A stretch of 64,000 nt of DNA from Sipunculus nudus. Lineage: Eukaryota; Annelida; Sipuncula; Golfingiida; Sipunculidae. Shown one piece after another: positions 20,392-35,679 of the stretch. The stretch is from contig JAPPUL010000021.1 in assembly GCA_026874595.1 (NCBI GenBank), positions 1-64,000 of the forward strand, in the 5' to 3' direction. Position 1 is the stretch's first letter. The number at the start of each line of letters is the position of its first letter. The translations under genes were made by a program, and so were the position numbers. The notes under the pieces were generated by a model. The model was not told the origin of the DNA, searched no databases, and worked only from the letters and a program-made list of their open reading frames with translations.

Positions 20392-23300
20392 GAGGTCATG
20401 GGCAGAAAGGCCATGAAACGCCAATTCATATGGTGTACAGTTTATGTGCCTAAAATGTGTAGTTTTGGAGATATGGTTAAACAATGATAGTAGGTACGGG
20501 GTTGCTGTGCAGCGCCCCCTAGCGGTAATTTTCCAAAAACTGAACAATTGCTTTCGAGATATTAGTGTATGACGTAACATGTATCAGTTTCAAAAGGATG
20601 CCTGCATATCTGTGGCCTATAGGGCATGTCACCGTGAAATCGCGAAATCTCATTCGACGAGAAACGGTGCGAGATTTTGCCAGATTTTTGGTTGGATCAC
20701 CGAGAACTCACCAAGGGCTACAAGATGCAAAAATTTTGACCTCTCTAGCATAAAAACTGACAGAGTTAGAAGCTGAAAACTGCAAATTTTCATAATTCAA
20801 AGGTTTTACCCCAAAAATAGAGAAATCTGGCAATAGCGCACTTTGGCACCTATGCGCAAAAATAAGCCCATGGACCCTAGTTTAAGGTGCTGTGATGGAA
20901 ATGGCCCAATGTTTAATAGTTCTGGAGGTATAGCACCACAACAAATTTTCATGTTTTTTCATCTGCAACGCCCCCTGGCGGCCATTTCCAAAATCTGAAA
21001 AACCCGTTTCGAGATATTCTTATGTTACATAAAATATCTCAGAATCAGTAAAATTGCTGCAAATTTGAAAAATATCAGGAAATTCCATGATTTCTCCCCA
21101 AAATTGCGTAACCAGGGTAACAGCGAAATGAGGCAATTTTGCAGTGTTGGAAGTGGCCATGCAGTGGCAAATAAAACGGGCTACAGATAAGGTGCCTACG
21201 GCTATTTTTGACGAAGGTATGAAGAAAAAACCGTTTTTGAGCTTTTTGGTGACCCTGACCTTGACCCTTGACCGATCATGACCAAAAACAATAGGCTCCC
21301 AGAAGAACCGATTATACACTCTATCTATAAGTTTCAGGACGATTGGGGCAAAATTGTGGCCTGTAGAGCGGGGACATACAGACAAACAAACAAACGGAAC
21401 TGATCAACATACTTGTCGAAATCTCTGATTCCGGCAAGCAATAAACTATAACGCGACAGAAATGGCAAACCGGCCCGCAAAGAGTGCCTGTGGTCACTTA
21501 TTTTATACGGCGAACGCTATAATTTTTGCAGTCACGGGAAAGCGTGTCTGTCTTTCATACTAAAACGCGTGCACGCATGCGTGATGGCATATGTATTTGT
21601 GCATGCGGGTTTTAATTTTTACAAAGTTGCTAAAATTTGCGGGGACCGTGTATGATTAAACAAAAGAGGTCATGGGCAGAAAGGCCATGAAACGCCAATT
21701 CATATGGTGTACAGTTTATGTGCCTAAAATGTGTAGTTTTGGAGATATGGTTAAACAATGATAGTAGGTACGGGGTTGCTGTGCAGCGCCCCCTAGCGGT
21801 AATTTTCCAAAAACTGAACAATTGCTTTCGAGATATTAGTGTATGACGTAACATGTATCAGTTTCAAAAGGATGCCTGCATATCTGTGGCCTATAGGGCA
21901 TGTCACCGTGAAATCGCGAAATCTCATTCGACGAGAAACGGTGCGAGATTTTGCCAGATTTTTGGTTGGATCACCGAGAACTCACCAAGGGCTACAAGAT
22001 GCAAAAATTTTGACCTCTCTAGCATAAAAACTGACAGAGTTAGAAGCTGAAAACTGCAAATTTTCATAATTCAAAGGTTTTACCCCAAAAATAGAGAAAT
22101 CTGGCAATAGCGCACTTTGGCACCTATGCGCAAAAATAAGCCCATGGACCCTAGTTTAAGGTGCTGTGATGGAAATGGCCCAATGTTTAATAGTTCTGGA
22201 GGTATAGCACCACAACAAATTTTCATGTTTTTTCATCTGCAACGCCCCCTGGCGGCCATTTCCAAAATCTGAAAAACCCGTTTCGAGATATTCTTATGTT
22301 ACATAAAATATCTCAGAATCAGTAAAATTGCTGCAAATTTGAAAAATATCAGGAAATTCCATGATTTCTCCCCAAAATTGCGTAACCAGGGTAACAGCGA
22401 AATGAGGCAATTTTGCAGTGTTGGAAGTGGCCATGCAGTGGCAAATAAAACGGGCTACAGATAAGGTGCCTACGGCTATTTTTGACGAAGGTATGAAGAA
22501 AAAACCGTTTTTGAGCTTTTTGGTGACCCTGACCTTGACCCTTGACCGATCATGACCAAAAACAATAGGCTCCCAGAAGAACCGATTATACACTCTATCT
22601 ATAAGTTTCAGGACGATTGGGGCAAAATTGTGGCCTGTAGAGCGGGGACATACAGACAAACAAACAAACGGAACTGATCAACATACTTGTCGAAATCTCT
22701 GATTCCGGCAAGCAATAAACTATAACGCGACAGAAATGGCAAACCGGCCCGCAAAGAGTGCCTGTGGTCACTTATTTTATACGGCGAACGCTATAATTTT
22801 TGCAGTCACGGGAAAGCGTGTCTGTCTTTCATACTAAAACGCGTGCACGCATGCGTGATGGCATATGTATTTGTGCATGCGGGTTTTAATTTTTACAAAG
22901 TTGCTAAAATTTGCGGGGACCGTGTATGATTAAACAAAAGAGGTCATGGGCAGAAAGGCCATGAAACGCCAATTCATATGGTGTACAGTTTATGTGCCTA
23001 AAATGTGTAGTTTTGGAGATATGGTTAAACAATGATAGTAGGTACGGGGTTGCTGTGCAGCGCCCCCTAGCGGTAATTTTCCAAAAACTGAACAATTGCT
23101 TTCGAGATATTAGTGTATGACGTAACATGTATCAGTTTCAAAAGGATGCCTGCATATCTGTGGCCTATAGGGCATGTCACCGTGAAATCGCGAAATCTCA
23201 TTCGACGAGAAACGGTGCGAGATTTTGCCAGATTTTTGGTTGGATCACCGAGAACTCACCAAGGGCTACAAGATGCAAAAATTTTGACCTCTCTAGCATA

Positions 23301-26300
23301 AAAACTGACAGAGTTAGAAGCTGAAAACTGCAAATTTTCATAATTCAAAGGTTTTACCCCAAAAATAGAGAAATCTGGCAATAGCGCACTTTGGCACCTA
23401 TGCGCAAAAATAAGCCCATGGACCCTAGTTTAAGGTGCTGTGATGGAAATGGCCCAATGTTTAATAGTTCTGGAGGTATAGCACCACAACAAATTTTCAT
23501 GTTTTTTCATCTGCAACGCCCCCTGGCGGCCATTTCCAAAATCTGAAAAACCCGTTTCGAGATATTCTTATGTTACATAAAATATCTCAGAATCAGTAAA
23601 ATTGCTGCAAATTTGAAAAATATCAGGAAATTCCATGATTTCTCCCCAAAATTGCGTAACCAGGGTAACAGCGAAATGAGGCAATTTTGCAGTGTTGGAA
23701 GTGGCCATGCAGTGGCAAATAAAACGGGCTACAGATAAGGTGCCTACGGCTATTTTTGACGAAGGTATGAAGAAAAAACCGTTTTTGAGCTTTTTGGTGA
23801 CCCTGACCTTGACCCTTGACCGATCATGACCAAAAACAATAGGCTCCCAGAAGAACCGATTATACACTCTATCTATAAGTTTCAGGACGATTGGGGCAAA
23901 ATTGTGGCCTGTAGAGCGGGGACATACAGACAAACAAACAAACGGAACTGATCAACATACTTGTCGAAATCTCTGATTCCGGCAAGCAATAAACTATAAC
24001 GCGACAGAAATGGCAAACCGGCCCGCAAAGAGTGCCTGTGGTCACTTATTTTATACGGCGAACGCTATAATTTTTGCAGTCACGGGAAAGCGTGTCTGTC
24101 TTTCATACTAAAACGCGTGCACGCATGCGTGATGGCATATGTATTTGTGCATGCGGGTTTTAATTTTTACAAAGTTGCTAAAATTTGCGGGGACCGTGTA
24201 TGATTAAACAAAAGAGGTCATGGGCAGAAAGGCCATGAAACGCCAATTCATATGGTGTACAGTTTATGTGCCTAAAATGTGTAGTTTTGGAGATATGGTT
24301 AAACAATGATAGTAGGTACGGGGTTGCTGTGCAGCGCCCCCTAGCGGTAATTTTCCAAAAACTGAACAATTGCTTTCGAGATATTAGTGTATGACGTAAC
24401 ATGTATCAGTTTCAAAAGGATGCCTGCATATCTGTGGCCTATAGGGCATGTCACCGTGAAATCGCGAAATCTCATTCGACGAGAAACGGTGCGAGATTTT
24501 GCCAGATTTTTGGTTGGATCACCGAGAACTCACCAAGGGCTACAAGATGCAAAAATTTTGACCTCTCTAGCATAAAAACTGACAGAGTTAGAAGCTGAAA
24601 ACTGCAAATTTTCATAATTCAAAGGTTTTACCCCAAAAATAGAGAAATCTGGCAATAGCGCACTTTGGCACCTATGCGCAAAAATAAGCCCATGGACCCT
24701 AGTTTAAGGTGCTGTGATGGAAATGGCCCAATGTTTAATAGTTCTGGAGGTATAGCACCACAACAAATTTTCATGTTTTTTCATCTGCAACGCCCCCTGG
24801 CGGCCATTTCCAAAATCTGAAAAACCCGTTTCGAGATATTCTTATGTTACATAAAATATCTCAGAATCAGTAAAATTGCTGCAAATTTGAAAAATATCAG
24901 GAAATTCCATGATTTCTCCCCAAAATTGCGTAACCAGGGTAACAGCGAAATGAGGCAATTTTGCAGTGTTGGAAGTGGCCATGCAGTGGCAAATAAAACG
25001 GGCTACAGATAAGGTGCCTACGGCTATTTTTGACGAAGGTATGAAGAAAAAACCGTTTTTGAGCTTTTTGGTGACCCTGACCTTGACCCTTGACCGATCA
25101 TGACCAAAAACAATAGGCTCCCAGAAGAACCGATTATACACTCTATCTATAAGTTTCAGGACGATTGGGGCAAAATTGTGGCCTGTAGAGCGGGGACATA
25201 CAGACAAACAAACAAACGGAACTGATCAACATACTTGTCGAAATCTCTGATTCCGGCAAGCAATAAACTATAACGCGACAGAAATGGCAAACCGGCCCGC
25301 AAAGAGTGCCTGTGGTCACTTATTTTATACGGCGAACGCTATAATTTTTGCAGTCACGGGAAAGCGTGTCTGTCTTTCATACTAAAACGCGTGCACGCAT
25401 GCGTGATGGCATATGTATTTGTGCATGCGGGTTTTAATTTTTACAAAGTTGCTAAAATTTGCGGGGACCGTGTATGATTAAACAAAAGAGGTCATGGGCA
25501 GAAAGGCCATGAAACGCCAATTCATATGGTGTACAGTTTATGTGCCTAAAATGTGTAGTTTTGGAGATATGGTTAAACAATGATAGTAGGTACGGGGTTG
25601 CTGTGCAGCGCCCCCTAGCGGTAATTTTCCAAAAACTGAACAATTGCTTTCGAGATATTAGTGTATGACGTAACATGTATCAGTTTCAAAAGGATGCCTG
25701 CATATCTGTGGCCTATAGGGCATGTCACCGTGAAATCGCGAAATCTCATTCGACGAGAAACGGTGCGAGATTTTGCCAGATTTTTGGTTGGATCACCGAG
25801 AACTCACCAAGGGCTACAAGATGCAAAAATTTTGACCTCTCTAGCATAAAAACTGACAGAGTTAGAAGCTGAAAACTGCAAATTTTCATAATTCAAAGGT
25901 TTTACCCCAAAAATAGAGAAATCTGGCAATAGCGCACTTTGGCACCTATGCGCAAAAATAAGCCCATGGACCCTAGTTTAAGGTGCTGTGATGGAAATGG
26001 CCCAATGTTTAATAGTTCTGGAGGTATAGCACCACAACAAATTTTCATGTTTTTTCATCTGCAACGCCCCCTGGCGGCCATTTCCAAAATCTGAAAAACC
26101 CGTTTCGAGATATTCTTATGTTACATAAAATATCTCAGAATCAGTAAAATTGCTGCAAATTTGAAAAATATCAGGAAATTCCATGATTTCTCCCCAAAAT
26201 TGCGTAACCAGGGTAACAGCGAAATGAGGCAATTTTGCAGTGTTGGAAGTGGCCATGCAGTGGCAAATAAAACGGGCTACAGATAAGGTGCCTACGGCTA

Positions 26301-28035
26301 TTTTTGACGAAGGTATGAAGAAAAAACCGTTTTTGAGCTTTTTGGTGACCCTGACCTTGACCCTTGACCGATCATGACCAAAAACAATAGGCTCCCAGAA
26401 GAACCGATTATACACTCTATCTATAAGTTTCAGGACGATTGGGGCAAAATTGTGGCCTGTAGAGCGGGGACATACAGACAAACAAACAAACGGAACTGAT
26501 CAACATACTTGTCGAAATCTCTGATTCCGGCAAGCAATAAACTATAACGCGACAGAAATGGCAAACCGGCCCGCAAAGAGTGCCTGTGGTCACTTATTTT
26601 ATACGGCGAACGCTATAATTTTTGCAGTCACGGGAAAGCGTGTCTGTCTTTCATACTAAAACGCGTGCACGCATGCGTGATGGCATATGTATTTGTGCAT
26701 GCGGGTTTTAATTTTTACAAAGTTGCTAAAATTTGCGGGGACCGTGTATGATTAAACAAAAGAGGTCATGGGCAGAAAGGCCATGAAACGCCAATTCATA
26801 TGGTGTACAGTTTATGTGCCTAAAATGTGTAGTTTTGGAGATATGGTTAAACAATGATAGTAGGTACGGGGTTGCTGTGCAGCGCCCCCTAGCGGTAATT
26901 TTCCAAAAACTGAACAATTGCTTTCGAGATATTAGTGTATGACGTAACATGTATCAGTTTCAAAAGGATGCCTGCATATCTGTGGCCTATAGGGCATGTC
27001 ACCGTGAAATCGCGAAATCTCATTCGACGAGAAACGGTGCGAGATTTTGCCAGATTTTTGGTTGGATCACCGAGAACTCACCAAGGGCTACAAGATGCAA
27101 AAATTTTGACCTCTCTAGCATAAAAACTGACAGAGTTAGAAGCTGAAAACTGCAAATTTTCATAATTCAAAGGTTTTACCCCAAAAATAGAGAAATCTGG
27201 CAATAGCGCACTTTGGCACCTATGCGCAAAAATAAGCCCATGGACCCTAGTTTAAGGTGCTGTGATGGAAATGGCCCAATGTTTAATAGTTCTGGAGGTA
27301 TAGCACCACAACAAATTTTCATGTTTTTTCATCTGCAACGCCCCCTGGCGGCCATTTCCAAAATCTGAAAAACCCGTTTCGAGATATTCTTATGTTACAT
27401 AAAATATCTCAGAATCAGTAAAATTGCTGCAAATTTGAAAAATATCAGGAAATTCCATGATTTCTCCCCAAAATTGCGTAACCAGGGTAACAGCGAAATG
27501 AGGCAATTTTGCAGTGTTGGAAGTGGCCATGCAGTGGCAAATAAAACGGGCTACAGATAAGGTGCCTACGGCTATTTTTGACGAAGGTATGAAGAAAAAA
27601 CCGTTTTTGAGCTTTTTGGTGACCCTGACCTTGACCCTTGACCGATCATGACCAAAAACAATAGGCTCCCAGAAGAACCGATTATACACTCTATCTATAA
27701 GTTTCAGGACGATTGGGGCAAAATTGTGGCCTGTAGAGCGGGGACATACAGACAAACAAACAAACGGAACTGATCAACATACTTGTCGAAATCTCTGATT
27801 CCGGCAAGCAATAAACTATAACGCGACAGAAATGGCAAACCGGCCCGCAAAGAGTGCCTGTGGTCACTTATTTTATACGGCGAACGCTATAATTTTTGCA
27901 GTCACGGGAAAGCGTGTCTGTCTTTCATACTAAAACGCGTGCACGCATGCGTGATGGCATATGTATTTGTGCATGCGGGTTTTAATTTTTACAAAGTTGC
28001 TAAAATTTGCGGGGACCGTGTATGATTAAACAAAA
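20392..28035 (+). repeat. Monomers 17-22, six consensus copies
   Basis: Six consecutive 1274-bp copies start at 20392, 21666, 22940, 24214, 25488 and 26762, with no substitution found. This is one of the longest unmarked stretches in the window. Confidence 0.92.
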
Positions 28036-29309
28036 GAGGTCATGGGCAGAAAGGCCATGAAACGCCAATTCATATGGTGTACAGTTTATGTGCCTAAAAT
28101 GTGTAGTTTTGGAGATATGGTTAAACAATGATAGTAGGTACGGGGTTGCTGTGCAGCGCCCCCTAGCGGTAATTTTCCAAAAACTGAACAATTGCTTTCG
28201 AGATATTAGTGTATGACGTAACATGTATCAGTTTCAAAAGGATGCCTGCATATCTGTGGCCTATAGGGCATGTCACCCTGAAATCGCGAAATCTCATTCG
28301 ACGAGAAACGGTGCGAGATTTTGCCAGATTTTTGGTTGGATCACCGAGAACTCACCAAGGGCTACAAGATGCAAAAATTTTGACCTCTCTAGCATAAAAA
28401 CTGACAGAGTTAGAAGCTGAAAACTGCAAATTTTCATAATTCAAAGGTTTTACCCCAAAAATAGAGAAATCTGGCAATAGCGCACTTTGGCACCTATGCG
28501 CAAAAATAAGCCCATGGACCCTAGTTTAAGGTGCTGTGATGGAAATGGCCCAATGTTTAATAGTTCTGGAGGTATAGCACCACAACAAATTTTCATGTTT
28601 TTTCATCTGCAACGCCCCCTGGCGGCCATTTCCAAAATCTGAAAAACCCGTTTCGAGATATTCTTATGTTACATAAAATATCTCAGAATCAGTAAAATTG
28701 CTGCAAATTTGAAAAATATCAGGAAATTCCATGATTTCTCCCCAAAATTGCGTAACCAGGGTAACAGCGAAATGAGGCAATTTTGCAGTGTTGGAAGTGG
28801 CCATGCAGTGGCAAATAAAACGGGCTACAGATAAGGTGCCTACGGCTATTTTTGACGAAGGTATGAAGAAAAAACCGTTTTTGAGCTTTTTGGTGACCCT
28901 GACCTTGACCCTTGACCGATCATGACCAAAAACAATAGGCTCCCAGAAGAACCGATTATACACTCTATCTATAAGTTTCAGGACGATTGGGGCAAAATTG
29001 TGGCCTGTAGAGCGGGGACATACAGACAAACAAACAAACGGAACTGATCAACATACTTGTCGAAATCTCTGATTCCGGCAAGCAATAAACTATAACGCGA
29101 CAGAAATGGCAAACCAGCCCGCAAAGAGTGCCTGTGGTCACTTATTTTATACGGCGAACGCTATAATTTTTGCAGTCACGGGAAAGCGTGTCTGTCTTTC
29201 ATACTAAAACGCGTGCACGCATGCGTGATGGCATATGTATTTGTGCATGCGGGTTTTAATTTTTACAAAGTTGCTAAAATTTGCGGGGACCGTGTATGAT
29301 TAAACAAAA
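28036..29309 (+). repeat. Monomer 23, shared markers 243C and 1081A
   Basis: It carries G to C at 28278 (unit 243) and G to A at 29116 (unit 1081). The same pair occurs in monomers 29 and 44, so the copies share ancestry rather than independent mutation. Confidence 0.94.
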
Positions 29310-30583
29310 GAGGTCATGGGCAGAAAGGCCATGAAACGCCAATTCATATGGTGTACAGTTTATGTGCCTAAAATGTGTAGTTTTGGAGATATGGTTAAAC
29401 AATGATAGTAGGTACGGGGTTGCTGTGCAGCGCCCCCTAGCGGTAATTTTCCAAAAACTGAACAATTGCTTTCGAGATATTAGTGTATGACGTAACATGT
29501 ATCAGTTTCAAAAGGATGCCTGCATATCTGTGGCCTATAGGGCATGTCACCGTGAAATCGCGAAATCTCATTCGACGAGAAACGGTGCGAGATTTTGCCA
29601 GATTTTTGGTTGGATCACCGAGAACTCACCAAGGGCTACAAGATGCAAAAATTTTGACCTCTCTAGCATAAAAACTGACAGAGTTAGAAGCTGAAAACTG
29701 CAAATTTTCATAATTCAAAGGTTTTACCCCAAAAATAGAGAAATCTGGCAATAGCGCACTTTGGCACCTATGCGCAAAAATAAGCCCATGGACCCTAGTT
29801 TAAGGTGCTGTGATGGAAATGGCCCAATGTTTAATAGTTCTGGAGGTATAGCACCACAACAAATTTTCATGTTTTTTCATCTGCAACGCCCCCTGGCGGC
29901 CATTTCCAAAATCTGAAAAACCCGTTTCGAGATATTCTTATGTTACATAAAATATCTCAGAATCAGTAAAATTGCTGCAAATTTGAAAAATATCAGGAAA
30001 TTCCATGATTTCTCCCCAAAATTGCGTAACCAGGGTAACATCGAAATGAGGCAATTTTGCAGTGTTGGAAGTGGCCATGCAGTGGCAAATAAAACGGGCT
30101 ACAGATAAGGTGCCTACGGCTATTTTTGACGAAGGTATGAAGAAAAAACCGTTTTTGAGCTTTTTGGTGACCCTGACCTTGACCCTTGACCGATCATGAC
30201 CAAAAACAATAGGCTCCCAGAAGAACCGATTATACACTCTATCTATAAGTTTCAGGACGATTGGGGCAAAATTGTGGCCTGTAGAGCGGGGACATACAGA
30301 CAAACAAACAAACGGAACTGATCAACATACTTGTCGAAATCTCTGATTCCGGCAAGCAATAAACTATAACGCGACAGAAATGGCAAACCGGCCCGCAAAG
30401 AGTGCCTGTGGTCACTTATTTTATACGGCGAACGCTATAATTTTTGCAGTCACGGGAAAGCGTGTCTGTCTTTCATACTAAAACGCGTGCACGCATGCGT
30501 GATGGCATATGTATTTGTGCATGCGGGTTTTAATTTTTACAAAGTTGCTAAAATTTGCGGGGACCGTGTATGATTAAACAAAA
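29310..30583 (+). repeat. Monomer 24, substitution at unit 732
   Basis: It carries one private G to T change at 30041, two bases from the site altered in monomer 12, and is otherwise consensus. Confidence 0.94.
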
Positions 30584-33500
30584 GAGGTCATGGGCAGAAA
30601 GGCCATGAAACGCCAATTCATATGGTGTACAGTTTATGTGCCTAAAATGTGTAGTTTTGGAGATATGGTTAAACAATGATAGTAGGTACGGGGTTGCTGT
30701 GCAGCGCCCCCTAGCGGTAATTTTCCAAAAACTGAACAATTGCTTTCGAGATATTAGTGTATGACGTAACATGTATCAGTTTCAAAAGGATGCCTGCATA
30801 TCTGTGGCCTATAGGGCATGTCACCGTGAAATCGCGAAATCTCATTCGACGAGAAACGGTGCGAGATTTTGCCAGATTTTTGGTTGGATCACCGAGAACT
30901 CACCAAGGGCTACAAGATGCAAAAATTTTGACCTCTCTAGCATAAAAACTGACAGAGTTAGAAGCTGAAAACTGCAAATTTTCATAATTCAAAGGTTTTA
31001 CCCCAAAAATAGAGAAATCTGGCAATAGCGCACTTTGGCACCTATGCGCAAAAATAAGCCCATGGACCCTAGTTTAAGGTGCTGTGATGGAAATGGCCCA
31101 ATGTTTAATAGTTCTGGAGGTATAGCACCACAACAAATTTTCATGTTTTTTCATCTGCAACGCCCCCTGGCGGCCATTTCCAAAATCTGAAAAACCCGTT
31201 TCGAGATATTCTTATGTTACATAAAATATCTCAGAATCAGTAAAATTGCTGCAAATTTGAAAAATATCAGGAAATTCCATGATTTCTCCCCAAAATTGCG
31301 TAACCAGGGTAACAGCGAAATGAGGCAATTTTGCAGTGTTGGAAGTGGCCATGCAGTGGCAAATAAAACGGGCTACAGATAAGGTGCCTACGGCTATTTT
31401 TGACGAAGGTATGAAGAAAAAACCGTTTTTGAGCTTTTTGGTGACCCTGACCTTGACCCTTGACCGATCATGACCAAAAACAATAGGCTCCCAGAAGAAC
31501 CGATTATACACTCTATCTATAAGTTTCAGGACGATTGGGGCAAAATTGTGGCCTGTAGAGCGGGGACATACAGACAAACAAACAAACGGAACTGATCAAC
31601 ATACTTGTCGAAATCTCTGATTCCGGCAAGCAATAAACTATAACGCGACAGAAATGGCAAACCGGCCCGCAAAGAGTGCCTGTGGTCACTTATTTTATAC
31701 GGCGAACGCTATAATTTTTGCAGTCACGGGAAAGCGTGTCTGTCTTTCATACTAAAACGCGTGCACGCATGCGTGATGGCATATGTATTTGTGCATGCGG
31801 GTTTTAATTTTTACAAAGTTGCTAAAATTTGCGGGGACCGTGTATGATTAAACAAAAGAGGTCATGGGCAGAAAGGCCATGAAACGCCAATTCATATGGT
31901 GTACAGTTTATGTGCCTAAAATGTGTAGTTTTGGAGATATGGTTAAACAATGATAGTAGGTACGGGGTTGCTGTGCAGCGCCCCCTAGCGGTAATTTTCC
32001 AAAAACTGAACAATTGCTTTCGAGATATTAGTGTATGACGTAACATGTATCAGTTTCAAAAGGATGCCTGCATATCTGTGGCCTATAGGGCATGTCACCG
32101 TGAAATCGCGAAATCTCATTCGACGAGAAACGGTGCGAGATTTTGCCAGATTTTTGGTTGGATCACCGAGAACTCACCAAGGGCTACAAGATGCAAAAAT
32201 TTTGACCTCTCTAGCATAAAAACTGACAGAGTTAGAAGCTGAAAACTGCAAATTTTCATAATTCAAAGGTTTTACCCCAAAAATAGAGAAATCTGGCAAT
32301 AGCGCACTTTGGCACCTATGCGCAAAAATAAGCCCATGGACCCTAGTTTAAGGTGCTGTGATGGAAATGGCCCAATGTTTAATAGTTCTGGAGGTATAGC
32401 ACCACAACAAATTTTCATGTTTTTTCATCTGCAACGCCCCCTGGCGGCCATTTCCAAAATCTGAAAAACCCGTTTCGAGATATTCTTATGTTACATAAAA
32501 TATCTCAGAATCAGTAAAATTGCTGCAAATTTGAAAAATATCAGGAAATTCCATGATTTCTCCCCAAAATTGCGTAACCAGGGTAACAGCGAAATGAGGC
32601 AATTTTGCAGTGTTGGAAGTGGCCATGCAGTGGCAAATAAAACGGGCTACAGATAAGGTGCCTACGGCTATTTTTGACGAAGGTATGAAGAAAAAACCGT
32701 TTTTGAGCTTTTTGGTGACCCTGACCTTGACCCTTGACCGATCATGACCAAAAACAATAGGCTCCCAGAAGAACCGATTATACACTCTATCTATAAGTTT
32801 CAGGACGATTGGGGCAAAATTGTGGCCTGTAGAGCGGGGACATACAGACAAACAAACAAACGGAACTGATCAACATACTTGTCGAAATCTCTGATTCCGG
32901 CAAGCAATAAACTATAACGCGACAGAAATGGCAAACCGGCCCGCAAAGAGTGCCTGTGGTCACTTATTTTATACGGCGAACGCTATAATTTTTGCAGTCA
33001 CGGGAAAGCGTGTCTGTCTTTCATACTAAAACGCGTGCACGCATGCGTGATGGCATATGTATTTGTGCATGCGGGTTTTAATTTTTACAAAGTTGCTAAA
33101 ATTTGCGGGGACCGTGTATGATTAAACAAAAGAGGTCATGGGCAGAAAGGCCATGAAACGCCAATTCATATGGTGTACAGTTTATGTGCCTAAAATGTGT
33201 AGTTTTGGAGATATGGTTAAACAATGATAGTAGGTACGGGGTTGCTGTGCAGCGCCCCCTAGCGGTAATTTTCCAAAAACTGAACAATTGCTTTCGAGAT
33301 ATTAGTGTATGACGTAACATGTATCAGTTTCAAAAGGATGCCTGCATATCTGTGGCCTATAGGGCATGTCACCGTGAAATCGCGAAATCTCATTCGACGA
33401 GAAACGGTGCGAGATTTTGCCAGATTTTTGGTTGGATCACCGAGAACTCACCAAGGGCTACAAGATGCAAAAATTTTGACCTCTCTAGCATAAAAACTGA

Positions 33501-35679
33501 CAGAGTTAGAAGCTGAAAACTGCAAATTTTCATAATTCAAAGGTTTTACCCCAAAAATAGAGAAATCTGGCAATAGCGCACTTTGGCACCTATGCGCAAA
33601 AATAAGCCCATGGACCCTAGTTTAAGGTGCTGTGATGGAAATGGCCCAATGTTTAATAGTTCTGGAGGTATAGCACCACAACAAATTTTCATGTTTTTTC
33701 ATCTGCAACGCCCCCTGGCGGCCATTTCCAAAATCTGAAAAACCCGTTTCGAGATATTCTTATGTTACATAAAATATCTCAGAATCAGTAAAATTGCTGC
33801 AAATTTGAAAAATATCAGGAAATTCCATGATTTCTCCCCAAAATTGCGTAACCAGGGTAACAGCGAAATGAGGCAATTTTGCAGTGTTGGAAGTGGCCAT
33901 GCAGTGGCAAATAAAACGGGCTACAGATAAGGTGCCTACGGCTATTTTTGACGAAGGTATGAAGAAAAAACCGTTTTTGAGCTTTTTGGTGACCCTGACC
34001 TTGACCCTTGACCGATCATGACCAAAAACAATAGGCTCCCAGAAGAACCGATTATACACTCTATCTATAAGTTTCAGGACGATTGGGGCAAAATTGTGGC
34101 CTGTAGAGCGGGGACATACAGACAAACAAACAAACGGAACTGATCAACATACTTGTCGAAATCTCTGATTCCGGCAAGCAATAAACTATAACGCGACAGA
34201 AATGGCAAACCGGCCCGCAAAGAGTGCCTGTGGTCACTTATTTTATACGGCGAACGCTATAATTTTTGCAGTCACGGGAAAGCGTGTCTGTCTTTCATAC
34301 TAAAACGCGTGCACGCATGCGTGATGGCATATGTATTTGTGCATGCGGGTTTTAATTTTTACAAAGTTGCTAAAATTTGCGGGGACCGTGTATGATTAAA
34401 CAAAAGAGGTCATGGGCAGAAAGGCCATGAAACGCCAATTCATATGGTGTACAGTTTATGTGCCTAAAATGTGTAGTTTTGGAGATATGGTTAAACAATG
34501 ATAGTAGGTACGGGGTTGCTGTGCAGCGCCCCCTAGCGGTAATTTTCCAAAAACTGAACAATTGCTTTCGAGATATTAGTGTATGACGTAACATGTATCA
34601 GTTTCAAAAGGATGCCTGCATATCTGTGGCCTATAGGGCATGTCACCGTGAAATCGCGAAATCTCATTCGACGAGAAACGGTGCGAGATTTTGCCAGATT
34701 TTTGGTTGGATCACCGAGAACTCACCAAGGGCTACAAGATGCAAAAATTTTGACCTCTCTAGCATAAAAACTGACAGAGTTAGAAGCTGAAAACTGCAAA
34801 TTTTCATAATTCAAAGGTTTTACCCCAAAAATAGAGAAATCTGGCAATAGCGCACTTTGGCACCTATGCGCAAAAATAAGCCCATGGACCCTAGTTTAAG
34901 GTGCTGTGATGGAAATGGCCCAATGTTTAATAGTTCTGGAGGTATAGCACCACAACAAATTTTCATGTTTTTTCATCTGCAACGCCCCCTGGCGGCCATT
35001 TCCAAAATCTGAAAAACCCGTTTCGAGATATTCTTATGTTACATAAAATATCTCAGAATCAGTAAAATTGCTGCAAATTTGAAAAATATCAGGAAATTCC
35101 ATGATTTCTCCCCAAAATTGCGTAACCAGGGTAACAGCGAAATGAGGCAATTTTGCAGTGTTGGAAGTGGCCATGCAGTGGCAAATAAAACGGGCTACAG
35201 ATAAGGTGCCTACGGCTATTTTTGACGAAGGTATGAAGAAAAAACCGTTTTTGAGCTTTTTGGTGACCCTGACCTTGACCCTTGACCGATCATGACCAAA
35301 AACAATAGGCTCCCAGAAGAACCGATTATACACTCTATCTATAAGTTTCAGGACGATTGGGGCAAAATTGTGGCCTGTAGAGCGGGGACATACAGACAAA
35401 CAAACAAACGGAACTGATCAACATACTTGTCGAAATCTCTGATTCCGGCAAGCAATAAACTATAACGCGACAGAAATGGCAAACCGGCCCGCAAAGAGTG
35501 CCTGTGGTCACTTATTTTATACGGCGAACGCTATAATTTTTGCAGTCACGGGAAAGCGTGTCTGTCTTTCATACTAAAACGCGTGCACGCATGCGTGATG
35601 GCATATGTATTTGTGCATGCGGGTTTTAATTTTTACAAAGTTGCTAAAATTTGCGGGGACCGTGTATGATTAAACAAAA
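30584..35679 (+). repeat. Monomers 25-28, consensus copies
   Basis: Four 1274-bp copies start at 30584, 31858, 33132 and 34406, with no substitution found. Confidence 0.92.
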